Positions 55,451-63,747 of a stretch of 64,000 nucleotides of DNA are shown here, one piece after another (within the stretch, counting starts at the first letter, position 1; each line of letters starts with the position of its first letter). Source of the DNA: Candidatus Woesearchaeota archaeon (lineage in GTDB: Archaea > Nanobdellota > Nanobdellia > Woesearchaeales > UBA10216); the NCBI GenBank assembly GCA_016192915.1, contig JACPTF010000016.1, forward strand, positions 1-64,000, in the 5' to 3' direction. Position numbers and translations under genes: made by a program. The notes beneath the pieces are model-generated. The model had not been told where the DNA came from. It searched no databases and was given only the letters and a program-made list of their open reading frames with translations.

Positions 55451-56914
55451 ATGAACACCAGAACAGAGAAAGACGCGATTGGAAGCCTGGAAGTGCCAGC
55501 AGGCGCCTATTACGGCATATTCACGGAGAGGGCCAAGAGGAATTTCAGGATTTCAGGAATACGGGCCGAAAGGAACTTTATCAAGGCATTGGCTTTGGTT
55601 AAAAAAGCCGCAGCTGCCGCCAATAAAGAGTTAGGGCTTCTTGACAACCGCATTGGTGATGCGATAATGGCAGCTGCCGCTGAGGTCGCTGATGGCAAAT
55701 GGGACGAACAATTCCCGCTCGATGTCTTCCAGGCCGGGGCAGGAACTCCATTCAACATGAACTGCAACGAGGTAATAGCCAACATAGCCATTGAAAAGCT
55801 CGGGGGCAGCAAAGGGAATTACTCGCTGGCGCACCCAAACAACCATGTCAACATGGCCCAGTCGTCAAATGACGTTATCCCAACAGCAATAAGGATTGCA
55901 ACGCTTTTTTCGCTGCAACCGCTTATGGCTGCTGCAGGAAAGCTGGCTGCGGAGTTCAGGAAAAAGGCGGCTCAGTACAGCGGAATTGTCAAAACAGGCA
56001 GGACCCACCTTGAGGACGCTGTGCCGATAAGGTTCGACCAGGTCTTCAACAGCTACGCGCATTCGCTGGATAACTGCGTCAGAAGGACAAAAGAGGCTGA
56101 AAATTCGCTGCTGCAGCTCGGAATAGGGGGCACGGCAGTGGGCACAGGGATAAACACGCACCCGCAGTTCAAGCAGAAAGCCGTTGCGAACCTAAGCAGT
56201 TATACGGGATTCAATTTTGCTGTTGCTGACGATTCTATTTTTACTACGTGGAGCGCTGCTGCTTTTCTTGAAGCATCAAGCTCACTGAGGCTGCTGGCTT
56301 CCGAAATGGTAAAGGTATGCAATGACCTGATGCTGCTGAACTCGGGGCCAAAAACAGCAATCGCTGAGATCGTGCTGCCAGAGGCAGAGCCTGGCTCGTC
56401 CATAATGCCTGGAAAGGTCAACCCTTCTGTTCCCGAATGCGCCATAATGGCATGCTACCAGGCGCTGGGAAATGATTTTGCGGTTGCAGAAGCCGCAAAA
56501 GCCGGGCAAATGGAGCTGAACGTCATGACCCCACTAATGGGATTTGGCCTGCTGTGGTCGGCAAAGCTCATGACAAACGCGCTTGGCATGCTGGATGAGT
56601 TCTGCGTAAAGGAAATGAATGTTGACGCTGAACGCTCACAGCAGCTGCTGCATAAAGGGCTCAGCCTCGTTACTGCCCTGAACCCGTACATCGGGTATGA
56701 GGTAGCGGCAGAGGTTGTGAAGATTGCCCTCAGTGAAGACAAGCCTCTGGCACAGGTAATTGTCGAGACCGGCGTTATGGGCCAAGCTGACTTAAAAAAG
56801 GTGCTTGACGCAAGGGCAATGACAGAGCCCGGGCTTGTTGACAAAGAGCTGCAGCAAAGGATTCAGAACAGTGAAAGCTTCAAGCGATTCAGACAATCGC
56901 TTTTTGCCAAATAA
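55451..56914 (+). CDS. Class II fumarase/aspartase-family lyase
   Basis: GTPFNMNCNEVIAN, NHVNMAQSSNDV, GSSIMPGKVNPSVPE. Confidence 0.92.
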   Translation: MNTRTEKDAIGSLEVPAGAYYGIFTERAKRNFRISGIRAERNFIKALALVKKAAAAANKELGLLDNRIGDAIMAAAAEVADGKWDEQFPLDVFQAGAGTPFNMNCNEVIANIAIEKLGGSKGNYSLAHPNNHVNMAQSSNDVIPTAIRIATLFSLQPLMAAAGKLAAEFRKKAAQYSGIVKTGRTHLEDAVPIRFDQVFNSYAHSLDNCVRRTKEAENSLLQLGIGGTAVGTGINTHPQFKQKAVANLSSYTGFNFAVADDSIFTTWSAAAFLEASSSLRLLASEMVKVCNDLMLLNSGPKTAIAEIVLPEAEPGSSIMPGKVNPSVPECAIMACYQALGNDFAVAEAAKAGQMELNVMTPLMGFGLLWSAKLMTNALGMLDEFCVKEMNVDAERSQQLLHKGLSLVTALNPYIGYEVAAEVVKIALSEDKPLAQVIVETGVMGQADLKKVLDARAMTEPGLVDKELQQRIQNSESFKRFRQSLFAK

Positions 56915-56924
56915 AATGTTAGAA

Positions 56925-57668
56925 TTAAAACAGCCTCTTCCCTTTCTGCTGCTGCGGATATTGTTGCGGCTGCTGGGGCAGGCCAAACTGGCTGCCAAAC
57001 TGAGGATTCTGCCGCCCTGCGCCGAAAACGTCGCTACCGAAGTCGCTGCCCAAACCGCTCAAACCAACACCCCCTGTGCCAGCCGCACCTTTTCCAGAGA
57101 TTTCCTTGTCTAACATTTCCTCTTCTTCAAGCTCAAACATGTGCGGGGTTGGCAGCACCTTGTCAAGTACCTCAATCAAGATGTAAAATAGCGGGAAAAA
57201 AGCGAGTATTACTGCAATGTTTCGCAGGGTTAGTTCAACAACGTTGTAAACGACAGGGCTGAACATAAGCATGAGATAAGTCGTTTCCCTCACGCGCCCT
57301 ATCAGCCTCACAAAGCTGCGAGCCTTTATTCCCATAACTATTATGAACGCGCCCAGAATGATTATGGCAGCGGCGAGCCCCATCTTTGTGACAGAGTCAG
57401 CGCCTAAAGAAGCGCTGCCTGCGCTTATCTGGCGAATAACATACCTTGTCCAGTCAACGCCAACAAACACCATCGTTGCGCCGTTGGTTATAGCGTTGCC
57501 AAAGCTCGTGCCTTTCTTTTCCTGAAAAAATTCAGAAAAAAGCCAGACACCCCAAATCGGGATTATAATCCAAAGCATTTCAAAGTTCTTAAGAGGAGCT
57601 ATAAACAGCTTCAGCCAGTCAACAAACGCCCATCCGACCACTGGAAGAAAGCCCAAAAAGTCAACCAT
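56925..57668 (-). CDS. Conserved membrane protein (paralogue of 3288-3998)
   Basis: NFEMLWIIIPIWGVWLFSEFF...GTSFGNAITNGATMVFVGVDWTRYVI. Confidence 0.7.
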   Translation of the reverse strand: MVDFLGFLPVVGWAFVDWLKLFIAPLKNFEMLWIIIPIWGVWLFSEFFQEKKGTSFGNAITNGATMVFVGVDWTRYVIRQISAGSASLGADSVTKMGLAAAIIILGAFIIVMGIKARSFVRLIGRVRETTYLMLMFSPVVYNVVELTLRNIAVILAFFPLFYILIEVLDKVLPTPHMFELEEEEMLDKEISGKGAAGTGGVGLSGLGSDFGSDVFGAGRQNPQFGSQFGLPQQPQQYPQQQKGKRLF

Positions 57669-57756
57669 AAAGCACCATCTTTTTTACAACATACTTCGGC
57701 AACGATATAAATAACTTTTCATAAAATTTATAAATGTACCGTAGTCAAACTATTGC

Positions 57757-58098
57757 GTGAAAATTCTGCATGCTGCTCCAGCAGAAATATTCGGGCTTGG
57801 CCTGTACAAGTCCCTCACACTCATAGGAATAGGAATCGGCCTCTGGCTGCTTCTTCGCGGAATCAGCGGCAAAACGCTGTGGCCAGTGATACTCCTGCTT
57901 CTGGGAATTTTCATAACAATAAAGGAGCTTATGGACATGATGCACTATACTTCGTTCATGAACCTGGTTGGGGTAGGAACAGGAATAGTTGTTGTCGTTC
58001 TCGCAATAATCGGAACTGTCCTGCCTCCGCTGCTTCTGGCTGCGCTGGGCGCATTCATGGCAGGCAAGGAAGTAATGGACCTGATGCATTCGGGATAG
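57757..58098 (+). CDS. Small multi-TM membrane protein
   Basis: 113 aa hydrophobic ORF; TATA atttataaatg. Confidence 0.6.
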   Translation: MKILHAAPAEIFGLGLYKSLTLIGIGIGLWLLLRGISGKTLWPVILLLLGIFITIKELMDMMHYTSFMNLVGVGTGIVVVVLAIIGTVLPPLLLAALGAFMAGKEVMDLMHSG

Positions 58099-58170
58099 CG
58101 GTAGCTGGACAAATGCCTGGCCATGATATTCAATTGCAATCGGCATCCGCTCTGGCATGATAAAATGTCA

Positions 58171-58231
58171 GAATTTTCCATCGGTCCTGTGACTGATGGC
58201 AAACTACCCGATGCCATTATGATGCGGAAAA
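58171..58231. terminator. Nested inverted repeat between convergent genes (bidirectional terminator or small RNA)
   Basis: GAATTTTCCATCGG ... CCGATG ... GGAAAATTC. Confidence 0.45.
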
Positions 58232-58273
58232 TTCAAGGATGAGAAAGCTTGCTCGCCAATATGTGCCAACGCA

Positions 58274-59299
58274 TCAGTTAGGGCTTCGCGAAAGAACAGC
58301 ATTCGCTGCAGGTGATGATGCCCTTTGCTTTGCAGTTAGGGCAACCCTCCTGAGTGAGCCAAGAATCTGCCTGTACGATTCAATAACGCCGGTTTCCTCA
58401 AACGGAAGGCTGTTCTCCCTGCAAAACTCCACAACAAACGGCTTCGCCTTAGTGAAATTGTTCCTCGGCATGGTAGGGAACAAGTGATGCTCTATCTGGT
58501 AGTTCAGGCAGCCGTAAACAAAGTCAACAAGCAAGCCGGGCCTGACGTTCCTTGTTGTGATAATCTGCCTCTCTGCAAAGCCAAGCTGCTCGCCTTTCTT
58601 CACCACCCTCATCCCTTTGTGGTTGGTGGCTGAGACAGAGCCAAAATACAAGCCCTCCAGAAGCCTGAGAAGCGGAGCGAACAGGGCAGCCTTCCACCAA
58701 GCCATGAAGAAAAACGGAAGCACCCAAAAAACAAAAAGGTGCGAGAGCAGCAGGACAAGCTCGCCCCACTTTCCCAAAGAGTTTTTCAGCCCTATGTTAT
58801 GAATGGTGCTTCTGACCTGGAACACGAACGCATACATGCTAAGAGCCGGAAAGTAAAGCCAGTGCTGCCTTCTCGCAAGAAACAGCCCAAGCCCCTTCTT
58901 TCTGGCCATCATGCCTTCTGACTGCACAAAAATCATGTCAGGGTCCTCATCCTCTTGGTTAGGGTTTGCGTGGTGCTCATTATGTCTGGCAACCCAGTAA
59001 TTGTATCCTACCCCTCCAAAAAGCTCAAAGAAGATGTGCCCAAAAAAGTCATTCCGGCGGTCGCTCTTGAATATTGCCCTGTGGCCTGCGTCATGCCCCA
59101 GGAAGGCAAACTGCAAAACCCCGACTGTCAGCCCAAAAACAAGCAGCAGCTGGAGCCAGAAATTTGAAACAGTAAGGAAAAGGAAGCCAAAACCGCAAAC
59201 AATTGCCAACGATGAAAGAATCTTAAAAGCATAGTAGCCGTACTGCCTGTCCAGAAGGCCGGCATCAGTTACCTCTTTTCGCAAAGAAACGTAATCCAT
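58274..59299 (-). CDS. Membrane fatty-acid desaturase-like protein
   Basis: three His boxes HDAGH, HNEHH, QIEHH. Confidence 0.92.
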   Translation of the reverse strand: MDYVSLRKEVTDAGLLDRQYGYYAFKILSSLAIVCGFGFLFLTVSNFWLQLLLVFGLTVGVLQFAFLGHDAGHRAIFKSDRRNDFFGHIFFELFGGVGYNYWVARHNEHHANPNQEDEDPDMIFVQSEGMMARKKGLGLFLARRQHWLYFPALSMYAFVFQVRSTIHNIGLKNSLGKWGELVLLLSHLFVFWVLPFFFMAWWKAALFAPLLRLLEGLYFGSVSATNHKGMRVVKKGEQLGFAERQIITTRNVRPGLLVDFVYGCLNYQIEHHLFPTMPRNNFTKAKPFVVEFCRENSLPFEETGVIESYRQILGSLRRVALTAKQRASSPAANAVLSRSPN

Positions 59300-59385
59300 G
59301 AATCAACAGCGTAATAACTTCAAAAGGTAGTTTAAATACTTTGCTGCGGCAGCACCGTTTAGTCGCAACTATTAAATAAGAGGAA

Positions 59386-60585
59386 TTGAACTCGTTAAGC
59401 ATGCGGAAACAGGGGATTTTTGGAACTCAATTGTCGCTGCCCCAGCTGCTGTTGATCCTGTCAATTGCTGCGGCTGTGCTTGTGCTTCCTGGTTCTGACA
59501 TCTACTCAAACATCCACTGGGGCTGGCTTTACAATTACATGATTGAGCATGGTGTCCTGCTGGAAAAGGACTTTTCTATGCTCAGCGGGAACCAGCCGCT
59601 GTATGGCGCAGGCGTATTTTCGCATATCCTGTCAGGGCTTGGCTGGTCCGCATTTGGTAAAGCTATTGTGAAGATTCTTGAAGTGCTCCTGTTCTCAGGG
59701 ATAGTGCTCCTGTCGCTGAAAATATTCAGGAACAGGAACATGCTGTTCTTCTGGTACGCGATGATTTTCGTCAAGATACTGCTTCCTGACTCCTACCCTT
59801 ACCTTCTTTCCGCCTTTCTTTTCTACCTCGGTATTTACCTGATTAAAAGGTTCAGGGACAAGCCGTACGGGGACATAGCCATCTCAGTGGCGGGGCTAAA
59901 CCACCCTTACGTCGCTGTCAGCAACATGGCAACAATCCTCTTTGGCAGGATGAGCCTTTTCCTTGCCAACGTGGCAGTGCTGCTCGCGCAGCTCTTCGTA
60001 GTCAAATACGTTTTCCTGTCAGGCGCTGTCAATTTTGAGCTTGACAACATTCTCGATTTGGCTATACGCTCTGCCATATTGCTTTTCCCTTTTGCAGCAG
60101 AGTTTGCCCCCAAATTCCTGCTGAGGCTAATGAACCTCAGGGCAGCTTATCTTGTTGTCGCAGCCGGAGTACTCTTAGTTTACCCTGTTTTTTTCGTGCC
60201 TTTCGAGATGGGATGGAAGGAAGGCATAAGCTGCTACTACACGAAAACGTACGATGAAATCCCCAAATTGCAAGGAAACATAAGGATAGTTGACGACTGC
60301 AGGAACTGGATATACGTGTTCCCGCTGAAAGGAATGGCCACTTCGCTTTCGCCATATTTTGAGGGCCAGCACTACCAGACGGAATGGAGCGAGGACGAGT
60401 ATGTATCGTACCTGAGCGAAACTAAAACGAGCTACGTCATCTTCTGCAAGAAATGCAAAATCAGGACAAAAACCCTGCAGGAAACAGGAGAGCTTGAAAT
60501 TCTGAAAAGCAACTTCCCAATTTACGCCGAGCTCGAGGGCTACACAATCTTTGACGCGAGGAAAGCCGACTTGGGAAACATTTAA
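59386..60585 (+). CDS. Multi-TM membrane protein, unknown function
   Basis: 399 aa, ~9 hydrophobic segments. Confidence 0.7.
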   Translation: MNSLSMRKQGIFGTQLSLPQLLLILSIAAAVLVLPGSDIYSNIHWGWLYNYMIEHGVLLEKDFSMLSGNQPLYGAGVFSHILSGLGWSAFGKAIVKILEVLLFSGIVLLSLKIFRNRNMLFFWYAMIFVKILLPDSYPYLLSAFLFYLGIYLIKRFRDKPYGDIAISVAGLNHPYVAVSNMATILFGRMSLFLANVAVLLAQLFVVKYVFLSGAVNFELDNILDLAIRSAILLFPFAAEFAPKFLLRLMNLRAAYLVVAAGVLLVYPVFFVPFEMGWKEGISCYYTKTYDEIPKLQGNIRIVDDCRNWIYVFPLKGMATSLSPYFEGQHYQTEWSEDEYVSYLSETKTSYVIFCKKCKIRTKTLQETGELEILKSNFPIYAELEGYTIFDARKADLGNI

Positions 60586-60603
60586 AAGAACCCAAAGGAC
60601 TTC

Positions 60604-61005
60604 TTGTGGCGCATGACCAATGACAAGGAGATAAAGGCAGAGTTCAGGAAGAAGGCATCATTGGAGCCGGATAATACTGTTATCTTACGTTTCATGGACA
60701 GCGAGGACGAGTTTCCCTTCAGATTTACTTGGTCCATTGAACTGCCAACTGGAATGTCGGGTGTGGAGATTGTTAAAATTAAAAAGTGGACTGATGAGCA
60801 CATAGACTTAGGGAGTACGGCTCGAGCATGGCTTAAACGAGCAAACCCTGGAGAGCATCCACCAGAATATCTGCTCAGTATTAGTGGACACGGAAATGAT
60901 AATCGTTGGGGGTGGTTTAATGCATTTGTAAGTGCCTTAAATACGCATCTTGAAAGGAACGGTTATAAATTAAAAAGAATAGGCCGTCATGATTTTGAGT
61001 TATAA
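60604..61005 (+). CDS. Hypothetical protein
   Basis: 133 aa ORF. Confidence 0.5.
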   Translation: MWRMTNDKEIKAEFRKKASLEPDNTVILRFMDSEDEFPFRFTWSIELPTGMSGVEIVKIKKWTDEHIDLGSTARAWLKRANPGEHPPEYLLSISGHGNDNRWGWFNAFVSALNTHLERNGYKLKRIGRHDFEL

Positions 61006-61017
61006 TAGTTGAAGACT

Positions 61018-61476
61018 TCATATGTTATTTTTTATTGAATTTAAAATATTAGCAGGATTTTTTAGGGCTTTCTTTAATAGCGCAATACCGTCCTCATTTT
61101 TGAAATTCTCATATTTTTCTATTTGCGAAAACCTCATAAATCTAAATTTTCTTTGTCTATTAAATTTATATCCTCCTTTTTTATAGAATATTATTGAAGG
61201 CATTACATAAAATTTATTGCCAGTTATATTGTGGCACACTATAAAGAAATTTTCTCTTGGTTCAAAATCTTTTACGGCAAACTGTTCTTCGTAACCTAAT
61301 ATAACTCTACTTTTAATTTTTATTTCAACATAAGCACCCTCTTTACTCTTTACAATTACGTCTACACCTTCAACGTCTGTAACGGGTACATAGATATCAA
61401 AGTCATTTTTTAAAAGCTCTGATATAATCAAATATTCTACTGATTTACCTTTCTTTACTGTATTTTGCGTTATCAT
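61018..61476 (-). CDS. PD-(D/E)XK-like nuclease family protein
   Basis: KGKSVEYLIISELLKNDFDIYVPVTDVEGVDVIVKSKEGAYVEIKIKSR. Confidence 0.65.
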   Translation of the reverse strand: MITQNTVKKGKSVEYLIISELLKNDFDIYVPVTDVEGVDVIVKSKEGAYVEIKIKSRVILGYEEQFAVKDFEPRENFFIVCHNITGNKFYVMPSIIFYKKGGYKFNRQRKFRFMRFSQIEKYENFKNEDGIALLKKALKNPANILNSIKNNI

Positions 61477-61613
61477 TTCATATCCCTTTTTATTCTTCTG
61501 ATGGGTCTTCTACCATTTATATTTGTTTTGTAAGTTTTAATATTTTTAAATGCTTGATGAGAAATTTCCGAAATTAGCACTGGACATTCCGGAAACTTTT
61601 CAGGACGGGAAGT

Positions 61614-61851
61614 CACTGGACACTGGACAGATGCCCGGCGAGGGTATATAAACCACTTCTTACAGAGGCTCGGAGGACCGCAGAGCTGCCAAATAATGCT
61701 TTTCCCTCATCTTGCGAGATGAGGTCGGGCTTACGCCCTAAAAGCAATTAGGCAGCTCCGCTCAAAGTCCTCCTCGCTGGCTGAGAGGTTTCTTTTCCTA
61801 AGCGGAAAGAAACCTCAACGTTAGATTGGGATTTCAGGGGTAAATAAAATG
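61614..61851 (+). repeat. Conserved promoter+leader element, copy B (inverted relative to copy A)
   Basis: near-identical blocks to 18679-18910 from CACTGGACACTGGACA through the ATG. Confidence 0.95.
61669..61848 (+). ncRNA. Structured leader RNA, copy B, upstream of 632-aa nuclease
   Basis: stems GGAGGAC/GTCCTCC, GAGCTGCC/GGCAGCTC, TGCTTTT/AAAAGCA, CCTCATC/GATGAGG, GAGGTTTCTTT/AAAGAAACCTC. Confidence 0.8.
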
Positions 61852-63747
61852 ATTAATATTAGTTCAGTTCAAAATGTTAGCAACTTTATAGATGGAATTT
61901 GTGCTACAAACAAAATTAGCTATGCAGCTGTGTGTAGAACCTTTACAATCACAAAAAGAAGTCTGTACTTGTGGAGGAAGTATAATAAATTGCCTTCTAA
62001 AGAGTTACACAGGACCAAATTGCAAGAATTAACAGAGAAAACCGGTAAGTCTGTTGAGGAATTAGAGAGGGTAGGTAATATGTGTAATCATATCAGAAAA
62101 TACAGGATAGCTAAAATTATTTCTTACATCCTAATGACTAAAAAGCTCAAACAGAAGGAACTTGCAGAAACTCTTAATGTAACTCGCGCATTGCTTGACA
62201 GTGCTATGAATAAAAACGCTTATGAGCAAAATAGGCGAAACTCAACAAACTTTTTTTCTTATCAGTTAGCCAAATATTGTGTTGATAACAGTATTGACTT
62301 AAAAAATGTTGAAAGTGCCCCTTTGTTTGATGTAAGGAAATTAAACAATCAGGAATTATCTAATCTTATTTATGGTCTTCTGAAAGTATTAGAGCTAAAC
62401 ACATACGATTTGAACAAATATGGGCTGCAGGATAACACGGTATGTAGGTGGCTATTAGGAAAATCAATAATTCTACAGTACAAAGATGTAGGCATGCTGC
62501 TCGAATTAATACTAAAAACTGGCAAAAGTATCGATGAATTAATTTCTATTGGAAGTAGTGTTAGCAAGGAGATAAGGAAATTAGAAGCCCAAAATAACTG
62601 GGAAATAACAAGTTGCAATTTTAAAATTGACAATAATGCTGAGAAACTATTGTATGATCGGCTCAAATCGATTTATTCAGGCTATGAAATCCTGCATAAA
62701 GTGAGAATTTCTAAAAATAATGAAAAATTTGAGGCTGATTTTATTGCCTTTGATGAGAAGGAAACTTTGTGGTTTGAGATTACTGAAATTGTGAATACTT
62801 CAAGTTTTCCAGGCAATCTTGATATGCGTGTCTTAAGAATTAAAGAGTTACTTAAGCCGACAAAAATTGTGCTTATAAGAAGAGTGGAAACTAACACAGG
62901 TGCCTTACTTAGGTATTCTAGACTGTTAAGGTTAGGGATATTTACCTGTTCTATAGATGGAATAACTGAAATTGATAAAGTGATAGAAGAACAGGAGAAA
63001 TTAATGGAGCTATCAAAGACATTGCTCTACAATCCTATCAAAACAAGTCATGAATTAAGGATATTCAGAATGTACTGCTTAAGCATGTCAAAAAACCAAT
63101 TCGCAGCACTTTTGAATGGCAACAGCATCAGGAGCAGCGTGTTGGAATATAAATTAAAGTTACCAACTCACATCACCGCTCAAGTATCAGAAGTACAAGA
63201 GCTCCTTAGGCTGGGCAAGCCAGTTCGTGAATTGCATAGACTTTCTAATAATAAATTGCGACTCGAAACTACACAATGTAATAAAATCTTACGACAAACT
63301 AATTTTAAAGATAACTTAGAAAAGGATTTGTTCGAGCATTTAAGCAGCAAGTTTGAAGTTTATCATAATGTAGTTCTTGCTAACAAAGAAGTAACTATAG
63401 TTAGTGAAGCGGATTTGTTTATACCTGCCTTTGATGTTATTGTTGACTGCAAGAATTCAATAAACAGGCATTCTGGCACCTTCATTAAAGTTCTGTGGAG
63501 CTTGCAAAGGTTCAGAAGAATAACAAAAAACGTGGTTTTATATGTGCCTAACGCTACCGAAAGAATAGTAAATGTTTTTAAAAAGAATGGCATAGCTATA
63601 GCCAAAAATAAAGAAGAGTTGCTATTCATTATTCAAGGACTGCAAGAAAATGAGCGACAAAGAAACCAAAAGCTGGTTCAAGAAGGAAGTCCAGAAGAAC
63701 CCCGAAAAGTATTACCCCTTTGCCGTGTTAAAGGGGATGGGATTTGA
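61849..63747 (+). CDS. Modular HTH + tandem PD-(D/E)XK-like nuclease, 632 aa
   Basis: three HTH-like modules sharing (L..)TGKS(V/I)(E/D)EL; nuclease modules FEADFIAFDEKETLWFEIT and SEADLFIPAFDVIVDCKNS. Confidence 0.75.
   Translation: MINISSVQNVSNFIDGICATNKISYAAVCRTFTITKRSLYLWRKYNKLPSKELHRTKLQELTEKTGKSVEELERVGNMCNHIRKYRIAKIISYILMTKKLKQKELAETLNVTRALLDSAMNKNAYEQNRRNSTNFFSYQLAKYCVDNSIDLKNVESAPLFDVRKLNNQELSNLIYGLLKVLELNTYDLNKYGLQDNTVCRWLLGKSIILQYKDVGMLLELILKTGKSIDELISIGSSVSKEIRKLEAQNNWEITSCNFKIDNNAEKLLYDRLKSIYSGYEILHKVRISKNNEKFEADFIAFDEKETLWFEITEIVNTSSFPGNLDMRVLRIKELLKPTKIVLIRRVETNTGALLRYSRLLRLGIFTCSIDGITEIDKVIEEQEKLMELSKTLLYNPIKTSHELRIFRMYCLSMSKNQFAALLNGNSIRSSVLEYKLKLPTHITAQVSEVQELLRLGKPVRELHRLSNNKLRLETTQCNKILRQTNFKDNLEKDLFEHLSSKFEVYHNVVLANKEVTIVSEADLFIPAFDVIVDCKNSINRHSGTFIKVLWSLQRFRRITKNVVLYVPNATERIVNVFKKNGIAIAKNKEELLFIIQGLQENERQRNQKLVQEGSPEEPRKVLPLCRVKGDGI

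Noticed and set aside
61669-61848. Leader RNA as a group I or group II intron
   Set aside because: I could not find the group I P7/S-type core or a group II domain V, and the element lies upstream of, not inside, a split exon.
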